A stretch of DNA of 64,000 bases, taken from NCBI RefSeq assembly GCF_001705665.1, contig NZ_MDHA01000025.1, positions 62,001 to 126,000 of the forward strand. The letters are read 5' to 3'. Positions 35,526-44,116 of the stretch are shown one piece after another. The DNA comes from Thioclava sp. SK-1 (GTDB lineage Bacteria; Pseudomonadota; Alphaproteobacteria; Rhodobacterales; Rhodobacteraceae). A program made the translations under genes and the position numbers. The notes beneath the pieces are model-generated. The model saw only the letters and a program-made list of their open reading frames with translations. It did no database searches and was not told the origin of the DNA. How positions within the stretch are numbered: position 1 is the stretch's first letter; every line of letters starts with the position of its first letter.

Positions 35526-36979
35526 TTTTCTCCTTGCGCGTCATCGCGTCCTAAACCGTTGAAAACCGTATCGCTGGAAACACGTTCGGTGCCCTGCGCA
35601 TCGCGGATCCAAATCCGCACAGTGCTTCGATCGTGATTGGCCAGATCAGAGCCCGCCGGGGCCTCCACATACAGCCGTTGGGTCAATGTCTCATCCGCGG
35701 GTATATGCGCTTGGGCTTGGGCCGCACCCTCTAGCGACACCGGCAATGTCTGCCCGTCCTCGTCTTGCACAGAGATGATGAACACCGCCGCTTGCGGCTG
35801 TTTGTTGCGCAGCCGAAGCGTGTAGATGTTGCGAACCGCCCCGTCTGGCTGCATCACATACAGCGGGTCACGGTTGGGGGTGACATTGAATTCAATCGCC
35901 GGGCGTAAGAATAATGCGACCACCAACGCGATCCCGATCCCGGCCCAAAGCGCAAAATACATCAGCGTGCGCGGGCGCAGAATATGGCGTAACGGGGGTG
36001 TCGGGGCCTGACCCAAACGCTCTGCCGTTTCATCTTTCAACGCCAAATAACCGATCAGATCGCGCGGCGCACCGATCTTGTCCATCACATCATTGCACGC
36101 ATCGATGCACAGGCCACAGGTGATACATTCCATCTGCTGGCCATCGCGAATATCGATCCCCATCGGGCACACATTCACACAGGCATAGCAGTCGATGCAG
36201 TCCCCCTGTGCGGTGGTCAGCTTTTTCCCTTTCGCCCGCTTTCCACGGGTTTCTCCGCGCCAGTCGCGGTAGCCGATTGTCAGCGTGTCCTCGTCCATCA
36301 TTGCAGCCTGAATACGCGGCCAGGGGCAGGCATAGATACAGATCTGTTCGCGCGCGAAACCGCCAAAGACAAAAGTGGTCAGCGTCAGCACCGCCATCGT
36401 GACATAGGCCACCGGATGCGCCTGCCCGGTCACAAGATCGCGGGCCAGCTGCGGCGCATCGGTAAAGTAGAACACCCACGCCCCCCCGGTCGCCAAGCCG
36501 ATCAACAGCCACAAGGCCCATTTCGTTAAACGCTTACGCCATTTTTGCGCAGTCCAAGGTTGGCGCAGCAACCGTATGCGGGCATTCCTGTCGCCCTCCA
36601 CCCAGCGTTCCACCAAAATAAACAGGTCCGTCCACACTGTTTGCGGGCAGGCATAGCCACACCACACACGTCCCATCGCGGAGGTAAATAAAAACAGCCC
36701 AAGCCCCGCCATGATCAGCAGACCCGCGACAAAGTAAAACTCATGCGGCCAGATCTCGATCATGAAAAAGAAAAAGCGCCGATGGGCCAGATCAACCAAG
36801 ACCGCCTGATCGGGCAACTCCGGGCCACGATCCCAACGCAGCCAAGGCGTAAGATAGTAAATTCCCAGCATCAGCCCCATCAGATACCATTTCAGGCGGC
36901 GGAAATTCCCTTGGACGCGGCGCGGAAATATCGGCTCTCGCGGGGCATACAGCGGCGGCGGGGCGGATGGCTGGCTCAC
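35522..36979 (-). CDS. ccoG: cbb3 oxidase accessory iron-sulfur membrane protein CcoG
   Basis: 485 residues (FixG/RdxA type), with five or so membrane helices, for example YLMGLMLGIYYLTPW and VWCGYACPQTVWTDLF. Two 4Fe-4S ferredoxin motifs follow: CIDCYACVNVCPMGID and CITCGLCIDACNDV. A periplasmic C-terminal domain completes it. CcoG is thought to reduce Cu(II) for oxidase assembly. It is the first gene of ccoGHIS, and an FNR-type box lies 63-76 bp upstream of its start codon. Confidence 0.94.
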   Translation of the reverse strand: MSQPSAPPPLYAPREPIFPRRVQGNFRRLKWYLMGLMLGIYYLTPWLRWDRGPELPDQAVLVDLAHRRFFFFMIEIWPHEFYFVAGLLIMAGLGLFLFTSAMGRVWCGYACPQTVWTDLFILVERWVEGDRNARIRLLRQPWTAQKWRKRLTKWALWLLIGLATGGAWVFYFTDAPQLARDLVTGQAHPVAYVTMAVLTLTTFVFGGFAREQICIYACPWPRIQAAMMDEDTLTIGYRDWRGETRGKRAKGKKLTTAQGDCIDCYACVNVCPMGIDIRDGQQMECITCGLCIDACNDVMDKIGAPRDLIGYLALKDETAERLGQAPTPPLRHILRPRTLMYFALWAGIGIALVVALFLRPAIEFNVTPNRDPLYVMQPDGAVRNIYTLRLRNKQPQAAVFIISVQDEDGQTLPVSLEGAAQAQAHIPADETLTQRLYVEAPAGSDLANHDRSTVRIWIRDAQGTERVSSDTVFNGLGRDDAQGEN

Positions 36980-37041
36980 GATAAGTGTCTCCGGTGACGT
37001 CGTTTATGCCCCCTTCTTGCCTGAGCCTGCGTCATCGGGCT

Positions 37042-37055
37042 TTGACCTACGTCAA
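37042..37055 (-). promoter_or_regulatory. FNR/FnrL-type box upstream of ccoG
   Basis: TTGACCTACGTCAA, a symmetric FNR-type site (TTGAC-N4-GTCAA). Its centre is 69.5 bp from the ccoG start codon. If activation is of the class II type (centre at -41.5), transcription starts about 28 bp before the ATG. Confidence 0.75.
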
Positions 37056-37193
37056 GAAAGGCAGTTTTGTGATGTAAGTTTATCCAGGCGTCCAACGGAC
37101 GGTTGGGCTGCACGGCACCATCTGAACGTCATGCGACGAATGCTGTGGCACATTGCACCACCTAGGCCATGGACCGCTGTGCAAGATAGAAAT

Positions 37194-37239
37194 GCACCGG
37201 TGCCCCAAGGATTGCGCGAACAGGACCAGGCACCGGTGC
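37194..37239. repeat. Pair of GCACCGGTGC palindromes
   Basis: Two identical 10-bp palindromes GCACCGGTGC at 37194-37203 and 37230-37239, centre spacing 36 bp, in the 291-bp region between the ccoP stop and the ccoG start. Copies of a binding site or remnants of hairpins are possible. Apart from these and the FNR box the region shows nothing recognised. Confidence 0.55.
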
Positions 37240-37270
37240 GATCCAACGGGCATGACTGCCCGCCAGAAAC

Positions 37271-38155
37271 TTATTCGCCCCCGCCCAACGCGTGGACATA
37301 GGCTGCAACAGCGCGGATCTCGGCCTGAGACAAGCGGGTGTTCCAATTCGGCATCACACCAAATCGCGCATCATGCACAGTCTTGGTCAGCGTAGCGACA
37401 TCACCGCCATACAGCCAAATCGCATCGGTCAGGTTCGGCGCCCCTTGTGCGCGGTCCCCTGTGCCATCCTCCATGTGACAGCTTGCACAATTATCAGCAT
37501 ATACAGCCGCACCCGGAGTGGCCAAATCCGCATCATAGCCCTGCCCCGACAACAGGCGAACATAATGCACAACCTGCGCAATCTGCGTATTGTCCAACAG
37601 ATCATCGGTGCCAAAGGCCGGCATCTGGCTAAAGCGGGCCTCTTCGTCTGGATCATCCTCATTGCGGATGCCGTGGGTGATAGTGAAATGAATGTCATCC
37701 ACCGTGCCACCCCATAGCCAATCACTGTCCAACAAGTTGGGATAACCCAGGCCCTGCTGCCCGCCCCCACCTGCACCGTGGCACTGTGCGCACCATGTCT
37801 GAAACACCGCACGTCCAGCATTCTGGGTATAGTTTACCAGCTCTGGATCATTAGGAACCGCTGCCAGATCGGTTTGCATCAGCCGGGCCTCAATGCCAGC
37901 ATTGGCCGCATCATACCGGGCAATTTCTGCCGCAACATCCGCGCGGGTCGATTTGCCCAAAATTCCCGGCGTGGCACCGTTCAACAACGGCCACGCGGGC
38001 ATCGCAATCGTATAGCCCAGCGCCCAGATGATCGAGGCATAGAAAGTCCACAACCACCAGCGCGGCAGCGGATTATTATATTCGGAAATACCGTCCCAAG
38101 AATGTCCGGTGGTCTGGACATCTGGCTGTTGGCTTTGTTTTGGTGTTTTGGTCAT
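37271..38155 (-). CDS. ccoP: cbb3-type cytochrome c oxidase subunit III (dihaem cytochrome c)
   Basis: 294 residues with one N-terminal membrane helix ([21 protein letters not shown]) after [11 protein letters not shown], then two periplasmic cytochrome c domains with C122-A-Q-C-H126 and C223-A-S-C-H227. Electrons pass from soluble or membrane cytochromes through CcoP and CcoO to CcoN. It is the last structural gene of the ccoNOQP operon. Confidence 0.96.
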   Translation of the reverse strand: MTKTPKQSQQPDVQTTGHSWDGISEYNNPLPRWWLWTFYASIIWALGYTIAMPAWPLLNGATPGILGKSTRADVAAEIARYDAANAGIEARLMQTDLAAVPNDPELVNYTQNAGRAVFQTWCAQCHGAGGGGQQGLGYPNLLDSDWLWGGTVDDIHFTITHGIRNEDDPDEEARFSQMPAFGTDDLLDNTQIAQVVHYVRLLSGQGYDADLATPGAAVYADNCASCHMEDGTGDRAQGAPNLTDAIWLYGGDVATLTKTVHDARFGVMPNWNTRLSQAEIRAVAAYVHALGGGE

Positions 38156-38197
38156 GATCGGTCCACGCCTCCTGTCGTCGTGGTCGCGCCGAGGCGT

Positions 38198-38371
38198 TTA
38201 ACGGTGCTTGGCGGCAGGTTTATCTGCGTGGCGAAATGGGATGTCGGCGCTGTCGTCATGCACCGCGCGAGAGCCGGGCCGCCACGCCCACAGCACAACG
38301 CCGCAAAACACCAAGGTCAAAAACAGCAACATCCAGCTGTCAGCAAATTCGCGGAAAATATGATAATCCAT
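38198..38371 (-). CDS. ccoQ: cbb3-type oxidase small subunit CcoQ
   Basis: 57 residues starting MDYHIFREFADSWMLLFLTLVFCGVVLWAW, one membrane helix then a short polar tail. The position between ccoO and ccoP and the FADSW-x-L-L-F-L pattern fit CcoQ, which stabilises the complex. An upstream in-frame start at 38431 would overlap ccoO and is not needed. Confidence 0.88.
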   Translation of the reverse strand: MDYHIFREFADSWMLLFLTLVFCGVVLWAWRPGSRAVHDDSADIPFRHADKPAAKHR

Positions 38372-38381
38372 GTCGGCCCCC

Positions 38382-39110
38382 TTACCGGCTTGCCGCGGGT
38401 TCAAAGGTTGAAAAATCAACCATTGTTCCAAGCACTTGCAGATATGCGACCAGCGCGTCCATCTCGGTCAACGCGGGCTGCCCATCGAAATTGCGCACAT
38501 TCACCCGGTCGTCATACCGGTCGAACAGCCCATCTGTATCGGCCCATGGATCGACCTGTGCGGTGAAATCCTCACGCGCTGCAGCGATCATATCTGAGGT
38601 ATAGGGCACACCAACTTGGGCATCTGTCCGCACCCGCTCTGTCACATGGCGGGCATCAATCAATTGGTTAGACAAAAAGCCATATTTCGGCATCACGGAT
38701 TCGGGAACAACCGATTGCGGATCGGTCAGATGATCGACATGCCACGCGTCGGAATATCGCCCCCCAACGCGTGCCAGATCCGGGCCCGTTCGCTTGGACC
38801 CCCATTGGAACGGGTGGTCATACATCGATTCTGCCGCCAATGAGTAATGGCCGTAGCGTTCGACCTCATCGCGCATGGGGCGGATCATCTGGCTGTGGCA
38901 GACATAACAGCCTTCGCGGATATAGATGTCGCGGCCGGTCAGCTCTAGCGGGGTGTAAGGGCGCACCCCTTCCACCTTTTCGATCGTGTTTTCCAGGTAA
39001 AACAGCGGGGCAATTTCAACAATCCCGCCGATGGTGACCACAAGGAAGGAACCGACCAATAAAAGCGTCGCGTTCTTTTCAATGACACCGTGCTTATCCA
39101 AAAGTGACAT
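38382..39110 (-). CDS. ccoO: cbb3-type oxidase subunit II (monohaem cytochrome c)
   Basis: 242 residues with an N-terminal membrane helix ([20 protein letters not shown]) and one c-type haem site, C68-Y-V-C-H72, followed by [20 protein letters not shown]-type sequence conserved in CcoO. A methionine ligand is likely in [10 protein letters not shown]. It lies 12 bp after ccoN in the operon. Confidence 0.96.
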   Translation of the reverse strand: MSLLDKHGVIEKNATLLLVGSFLVVTIGGIVEIAPLFYLENTIEKVEGVRPYTPLELTGRDIYIREGCYVCHSQMIRPMRDEVERYGHYSLAAESMYDHPFQWGSKRTGPDLARVGGRYSDAWHVDHLTDPQSVVPESVMPKYGFLSNQLIDARHVTERVRTDAQVGVPYTSDMIAAAREDFTAQVDPWADTDGLFDRYDDRVNVRNFDGQPALTEMDALVAYLQVLGTMVDFSTFEPAASR

Positions 39111-39122
39111 GTGACTTTTTCC

Positions 39123-40724
39123 TTATTGTGCAGGAACGGGTTGGCCCTGAGGCGTGGCCAACGGCTGTTTCGCAACGGTGGCCCACAGGTTCCAAGCCAT
39201 GATCATCGACCCGGCCAGATACAAAACCCCGCCCAAAGCACGCACGACATACATTGGGAATTTGGCTGACACCGTGTCCGCAAAGGCATTTACCAGGGCG
39301 CCTTGGCTGTCGACCTCACGCCACATCAAACCTTCCATAATGCCGGTGACCCACATTGACGCCGCATATAAAACGATCCCAATCGTCGCCAACCAGAAGT
39401 GCCAATTGACGGCGCGCAGCGAATACAGCCGCTCACGCCCCCATAAGCGTGGCACAAGGAAATACATCACCCCAAAGGTAATCATTCCATTCCATCCCAA
39501 TGCGCCTGAATGCACATGGCCGATGGTCCAGTCGGTATAATGGCTTAGCGAGTTGACGGCCTTGATCGACATCATCGGACCTTCAAAGGTCGACATGCCA
39601 TAGAAACCGATCGACACAACCATCATGCGAATGATCGGATCTGTGCGCAGCTTGTCCCACGCGCCAGACAAGGTCATCAGGCCATTGATCATCCCGCCCC
39701 AGCTGGGCATCCACAGCATGATCGAAAATACCATCCCCAGGGTCGATGCCCAATCGGGCAGCGCGGTGTAATGCAGATGGTGCGGACCGGCCCAAATATA
39801 CAGAAAGATCAAGGCCCAGAAATGCACGATCGACAGCTTATAGGAATAGACCGGGCGCTGCGCCTGTTTGGGGACGAAGTAATACATCATCCCAAGGAAA
39901 CCTGCCGTCAAAAAGAAGCCCACCGCGTTATGGCCATACCACCATTGCGTCATCGCATCTTGCACGCCGGCAAAAACCTGCACCGATTTCGATCCAAATA
40001 CCGATACGGGGATCGAAATATTATTGACGATATGAAGCATCGCGACGGTCACAATGAACGCCAGATAAAACCAGTTAGCGACATAGATATGGGGCTCGCG
40101 CCGTTTGAATATCGTGCCCAAGAAGGCCACCAGATAGGCGACCCAAACAATCGTCAGCCACAGATCCACATGCCATTCCGGCTCGGCATATTCTTTCGAT
40201 TGGGTCGCGCCCAGAATGTAGCCTGTGGCGGCCAAAACAATGAACAGATTATAACCCCAGAACACGAACCACCCCAGACCCGCGCCGCCAAACAGCCGCG
40301 CGGCAGAGGTGCGCTGCACCACATAGAATGACGATGCAATCAGGGCATTCCCGCCAAAGGCGAAAATCACGGCGGATGTATGCAGCGGGCGTAATTTGCC
40401 GAAGTTCAGATATCCTTGGGCCCATTCAAAATTCAGCACCGGAAAGGCCAGCTGCCAAGCGATAACCACCGCCACCAGAAAACCGACCAACGCCCAAAGC
40501 ATGGTTGCCACCACGCCCGCGCGGATCACGCCATCTAGGTATTCGTTCTGTGGATCTGTGTTTGGGACATCAATCCCGCGCAAAACCCAAATAAAGGCGA
40601 TCATCGCTGCGATGAACACCTCAATCGCATTCACACTAAAGGCCAGATCGCGGCCATAACTGGCGGCTATTGCTGCCAGCACCGCCACCAGACCAAGCAG
40701 TGCCAGCTTGATATAATCCCACAT
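39123..40724 (-). CDS. ccoN: cbb3-type cytochrome c oxidase catalytic subunit I
   Basis: 533-residue haem-copper oxidase with twelve membrane helices. It carries [15 protein letters not shown] with a low-spin haem ligand near residue 117, [19 protein letters not shown] with a CuB histidine, [13 protein letters not shown], and [19 protein letters not shown]. The start is the ATG at 40724 ([11 protein letters not shown]). The enzyme reduces oxygen with high affinity and pumps protons. An FNR-type box (40817-40830) is centred 99.5 bp upstream of the start. Confidence 0.97.
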   Translation of the reverse strand: MWDYIKLALLGLVAVLAAIAASYGRDLAFSVNAIEVFIAAMIAFIWVLRGIDVPNTDPQNEYLDGVIRAGVVATMLWALVGFLVAVVIAWQLAFPVLNFEWAQGYLNFGKLRPLHTSAVIFAFGGNALIASSFYVVQRTSAARLFGGAGLGWFVFWGYNLFIVLAATGYILGATQSKEYAEPEWHVDLWLTIVWVAYLVAFLGTIFKRREPHIYVANWFYLAFIVTVAMLHIVNNISIPVSVFGSKSVQVFAGVQDAMTQWWYGHNAVGFFLTAGFLGMMYYFVPKQAQRPVYSYKLSIVHFWALIFLYIWAGPHHLHYTALPDWASTLGMVFSIMLWMPSWGGMINGLMTLSGAWDKLRTDPIIRMMVVSIGFYGMSTFEGPMMSIKAVNSLSHYTDWTIGHVHSGALGWNGMITFGVMYFLVPRLWGRERLYSLRAVNWHFWLATIGIVLYAASMWVTGIMEGLMWREVDSQGALVNAFADTVSAKFPMYVVRALGGVLYLAGSMIMAWNLWATVAKQPLATPQGQPVPAQ

Positions 40725-40816
40725 AATGCATCCCTTCGTCCTGTCCGCTGCCCGGCGCAGATTGCGCGTCGGGGCTTGGCTAGGGGTGCTTGTGCGCGAT
40801 TGCCGCAATCGTCGCC

Positions 40817-40830
40817 TTGATCTGCATCAA
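40817..40830 (-). promoter_or_regulatory. FNR/FnrL box upstream of ccoN
   Basis: TTGATCTGCATCAA, a perfect consensus FNR site (TTGAT-N4-ATCAA) centred 99.5 bp upstream of the ccoN ATG. It fits activation of the oxidase operon at low oxygen. Confidence 0.85.
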
Positions 40831-40869
40831 ATATTCGTTGGCGGCGCAGGTTTGATAAATTTGTTCGGT

Positions 40870-40883
40870 TTGACCTCGGTCAA
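40870..40883 (+). promoter_or_regulatory. FNR/FnrL-type box upstream of the universal stress protein gene
   Basis: TTGACCTCGGTCAA, symmetric and of the same TTGAC-N4-GTCAA form as the ccoG site, centred 67.5 bp upstream of the ATG at 40944. This is nearly the same distance as at ccoG, so it probably drives the plus-strand gene. Confidence 0.7.
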
Positions 40884-40943
40884 TGTGCCGTCGGGTGGCG
40901 CGGCTTAGGCTGATGGCAGGTGATGACCATATGAGGCGACACA

Positions 40944-41783
40944 ATGTCCTATAAATCCATTCTGACCATTTTGACCAAGGTCGAGACACCCACCGCACAG
41001 CTGGATGCGGCTGTGGCAATGGCCCGTCATGGGAATGCCCACCTTGAGGTTCTGTGCCTTGGGCTTGATCGCACTCAGGCGGGATACTACTACGCCGGGG
41101 CCACGGCCTTTGTGCAGCAAGAAACGCTTGATCATGCGCAAGCGGAGGCGGAGGCGATCACAGCCATGGTCAAACAGCGGTTACAGGCCGAAGATATCCG
41201 CTGGTCTTGCGATAGCCTTGTGACCCAGCTTGGCGCTTTGGCCCCTGCGGTAGCAATGCAGGCACGGTTTTGCGACATCATCGTGCAGGCCCGCCCCTAT
41301 GGCATCGGCCGCGACCAAGAAGACGAGGCGGTGGTCGAAGCGGCGCTATTTGAAGGGCGCGCCCCTGTGCTGATCGTGCCCGACACATTCAACGGAAAAC
41401 TGGGTGGACGGCGCATCGTTGCCGCCTGGAACCAGTCGGATGAGGCCCTGACCGCGCTGCGCCAGGCCTTGCCTGTGTTGAAAGCTGCCGAACACGTGGA
41501 CCTGACGGTGATTGATCCGCCTGCACATGGGCCAGAAAGGTCAGACCCCGGCGGACGGCTGTGTCAAATGCTGGTTCGCCACGGTGTCGCGGCAGATGTT
41601 TCGGTCCTTGCCAAAACCATGCCGCGCGTGTCGGATATTTTGAACCGCCATGTCCGCGACACCAATGCCGATATGGTTGTCATGGGCGCCTATGGCCATT
41701 CGCGCTTCCGCGAGGCGATTTTGGGCGGCGCAACCCGGCATATGTTGGAAATGGCCGAAGTGCCGGTGCTGATGGCGCATTAA
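40944..41783 (+). CDS. Universal stress protein, tandem Usp domains
   Basis: 279 residues made of two Usp folds. The N-terminal domain begins SYKSILTILTKVETPTAQLDAAVAMAR; the C-terminal one ends with the nucleotide-binding motif MGAYGHSRFREAILGGATRHML (G-x-x-G-x9-G-x-T). The genomic setting, divergent from ccoN with its own FNR-type box, suggests a role in low-oxygen or anaerobic survival. The molecular activity is unknown. Confidence 0.88.
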   Translation: MSYKSILTILTKVETPTAQLDAAVAMARHGNAHLEVLCLGLDRTQAGYYYAGATAFVQQETLDHAQAEAEAITAMVKQRLQAEDIRWSCDSLVTQLGALAPAVAMQARFCDIIVQARPYGIGRDQEDEAVVEAALFEGRAPVLIVPDTFNGKLGGRRIVAAWNQSDEALTALRQALPVLKAAEHVDLTVIDPPAHGPERSDPGGRLCQMLVRHGVAADVSVLAKTMPRVSDILNRHVRDTNADMVVMGAYGHSRFREAILGGATRHMLEMAEVPVLMAH

Positions 41784-41812
41784 ACCACCCAAGGATCACG
41801 GTTTTGGGTGGT
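41784..41812 (+). terminator. Hairpin after the universal stress protein gene
   Basis: 9-bp stem ACCACCCAA/TTGGGTGGT directly after the stop codon with an 11-nt loop; a run of Ts occurs only about 20 bp further on. It lies between the convergent stress-protein and fnrL genes. Confidence 0.5.
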
Positions 41813-41881
41813 GGGACTTGTGTGACAGGGCTTTTTTTGGGGGGCTGGGCAGTCAGCGCAGCGCTTCCACCCCAATTGGGG

Positions 41882-42631
41882 CTACATCAGATAGCCGCCA
41901 TCCGAATCGTCCCCGGCCTCGTGCAACAGGCGGTCCATATTTGGTACGGTCACATGGCGCTTGCCTTGCAAGACGATCACACCGTCGCGTTTAAGGGCGG
42001 AAATCTGGCGGCTGACGGTTTCCAAGGTCAGCCCCAGGTAATCTGACATCGCCTCTCGTGTCAGGGGGAGATCAAAGGCGACAACCTGTGCAGCTTCGGT
42101 TTTCAATGCCGCATCACGGCGCGCGACAATTGACAATAGGGAGGCAATCTTCTCCCGTGCGGTCTTGCGCCCCAAAAGCAGCATCCATTCGCGCGCGGCA
42201 TCCAGTTCATCCAAGGTCATCTGTAGCAACCTCTGGGCGATATGCGGGGTAGTTTCCATCAACGTTTCAAAAGGCTTACGCCGGAAGCAGCACATCATCA
42301 CATCTGTGGTCGCCGTAACATTATAGGCCGCGCGGTCGCGCCCCGGGCGCCCGACAAAATCCGATGGCAGCAACAGGCCAACCATCTGCGTACGCCCATC
42401 TTCCAATGTCTGCGTCAGTGTCGCAATCCCCGTCACAACCGAGGCCACGAAATCCATCTGATCCCCTGACCAGATAATGGTCTGCCCCGCCTCATAGCTG
42501 CGATAATATTTGATCGTCTCAAGCTGGGTAAGTTCGGCCGCTTCGCAGCGTGCACATACGGCACGGTGCCGGATCGGGCACTCATCACAGGCAGGCGGTG
42601 CAGCAGCGGCAAGATCAGGAACCATGGGCAT
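41882..42631 (-). CDS. fnrL: Crp/Fnr-family oxygen-sensing regulator FnrL
   Basis: 249 residues. An oxygen-labile 4Fe-4S cluster is expected from Cys15, Cys18, Cys26 or Cys29 (CDECPIRHRAVCARC) and Cys114/115 (VMMCCFRRKPF). The cyclic-nucleotide-type sensor domain contains MVGLLLPSDFVGRPGR, and the helix-turn-helix reads LTREAMSDYLGLTLETVSRQISALKRDGVI, with the E-x-x-S-R that recognises TTGAT. The sequence closely follows R. sphaeroides FnrL as I remember it. Starts at 42631 and 42625 are both possible. It is divergent from hemN. Confidence 0.95.
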   Translation of the reverse strand: MPMVPDLAAAAPPACDECPIRHRAVCARCEAAELTQLETIKYYRSYEAGQTIIWSGDQMDFVASVVTGIATLTQTLEDGRTQMVGLLLPSDFVGRPGRDRAAYNVTATTDVMMCCFRRKPFETLMETTPHIAQRLLQMTLDELDAAREWMLLLGRKTAREKIASLLSIVARRDAALKTEAAQVVAFDLPLTREAMSDYLGLTLETVSRQISALKRDGVIVLQGKRHVTVPNMDRLLHEAGDDSDGGYLM

Positions 42632-42645
42632 TTGATTTGGGTCAA
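42632..42645 (+). promoter_or_regulatory. FNR/FnrL box between fnrL and hemN
   Basis: TTGATTTGGGTCAA, one perfect and one near-consensus half-site. It abuts the fnrL ATG and its centre (42638.5) lies exactly 41.5 bp before the hemN ATG. A -10-like TATCCT occupies 42668-42673. It probably activates hemN and may block fnrL. Confidence 0.75.
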
Positions 42646-42679
42646 TTTCCGCGGGGATATATTCCTATATCCTAGCCCC

Positions 42680-44035
42680 ATGGACATTCATTCGCAACTG
42701 ACCCGGCTTGGACTTTTCGATGCACGGGTGCCCCGCTACACCAGCTACCCGACCGCGCCGCATTTCAGTGATGCGGTCGGTCCGGCGCAATTTGAACAAT
42801 GGGTTGAGGCGATCCCGGCAGGGGCGCAAATCTCGGTATATTTGCATGTGCCATTTTGCCGCCGATTATGCTGGTTTTGCGCCTGTCGTACCCAAGGGAC
42901 GCAAAGCGACGCCCCCGTGCGAGCCTATGCCAAAACGCTTTTGGCGGAAATCGCATTGCTGCGCGCGCGGCTTCCGGCGGGGGTGCAGCTGTCGCGGTTG
43001 CATTGGGGTGGTGGAACACCAACATTATTGCCCCTAGACCTGATGCGCCAATTGACGGAAGCACTGTTAGAGACCGCTCCGCTGGCCAGAGGCGCCGAAT
43101 TTTCAATTGAAATCGATCCGAATGAGATTGACGCCGCGCGTATGGATGTTCTGGCCGACTGCGGGCTAACGCGGGCCTCTATCGGTGTGCAAGATTTTGA
43201 TCCCCAGATCCAAACCGTGATCGGGCGCAGCCAAAGCTATGAAATGACACGCCGCGCCGTAGATCTGATCCGAGAGCGCGGTATCACCAGTTTGAACGCC
43301 GATATTCTATACGGGCTGCCGCATCAGACCCCGGATCGGATGTCGCAATCGGTGCAAAAGCTGTTGTCATTAGAACCTGATCGTGTGGCGCTGTATGGCT
43401 ATGCCCATGTGCCCTGGATGGCGCGGCGCCAAGTGATGATCCCGCAAGAGCATTTGCCCAGCGCACAAGATCGATTGACCCTGTTTGACACCGCCGCGGC
43501 CCTGTTTCACGCCGATGGATATCACGCGATTGGTATTGATCATTTCGCCCTTGCCGAAGATGCGCTGATGCACGCCCAAAACGCGGGGCAGTTACGGCGC
43601 AATTTCCAAGGCTATACTGATGATCAATCGCAGGTGCTGATTGGGCTGGGAGCAAGCGCCATTTCCCGTTTTCCACACGGATATGCACAAAATGCGCCCG
43701 CCACCGGGGCACATATCACCGCCATTGAGCAGCAACGATTTTCAACCACGAAGGGCCATATTTTCACGCCTGCGGACCATATCCACGGGCGGATTATCGA
43801 AGCCTTGATGTGTGATTTCGCCGTGGATCTGGACGAGCTACAGGCGCGGTTTAACGCAGACCCTATACGCCTGCGCCGGATATTCGAACAGTGTCAAGCA
43901 CGGTTTGGCGACTACGTGGTATTGAGTAACAGGCGTCTGATACTCCCGCCCAAAGCGCGCCCCTTGACCCGGATCATTGCACAGCACTTCGATTGTTATG
44001 ATATGGCGCAGGCTGGTCATAGCCTGGCAATCTGA
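42680..44035 (+). CDS. hemN: Oxygen-independent coproporphyrinogen III oxidase
   Basis: Radical-SAM enzyme converting coproporphyrinogen III to protoporphyrinogen IX without oxygen. The 451-residue frame begins MDIHSQLTRLGLFDARVPRYTSYPTAPHF. The 4Fe-4S motif is HVPFCRRLCWFCACRT (C-x3-C-x2-C, with the extra cysteine of HemN). GGGTPTLLP, SIEIDPNEID and DILYGLPHQTPD follow. It is divergent from fnrL and controlled by the box at 42632-42645. No ribosome-binding site is visible before the ATG. Confidence 0.96.
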   Translation: MDIHSQLTRLGLFDARVPRYTSYPTAPHFSDAVGPAQFEQWVEAIPAGAQISVYLHVPFCRRLCWFCACRTQGTQSDAPVRAYAKTLLAEIALLRARLPAGVQLSRLHWGGGTPTLLPLDLMRQLTEALLETAPLARGAEFSIEIDPNEIDAARMDVLADCGLTRASIGVQDFDPQIQTVIGRSQSYEMTRRAVDLIRERGITSLNADILYGLPHQTPDRMSQSVQKLLSLEPDRVALYGYAHVPWMARRQVMIPQEHLPSAQDRLTLFDTAAALFHADGYHAIGIDHFALAEDALMHAQNAGQLRRNFQGYTDDQSQVLIGLGASAISRFPHGYAQNAPATGAHITAIEQQRFSTTKGHIFTPADHIHGRIIEALMCDFAVDLDELQARFNADPIRLRRIFEQCQARFGDYVVLSNRRLILPPKARPLTRIIAQHFDCYDMAQAGHSLAI

Positions 44036-44052
44036 TGGTGTCGGGGACACGA

Positions 44053-44116
44053 GGGGCGCTGCCCCTTTGGGGCCTTTGGCCCCATTCACCCCGGGATATT
44101 TTTGGCAAGATGAATA
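44053..44116 (+). repeat. Two-hairpin repeat, copy B, between convergent hemN and a glycosyltransferase gene
   Basis: Hairpin 1 GGGGC-GCT-GCCCC (44053-44065), hairpin 2 GGGGCC-TTT-GGCCCC (44069-44083), then the tail CCCCGGGATATTT followed by TTGGCAAGATGAAT. The minus-strand glycosyltransferase stop (44086-44088) lies inside the element, so its last nine or so codons are repeat-derived. Confidence 0.85.
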
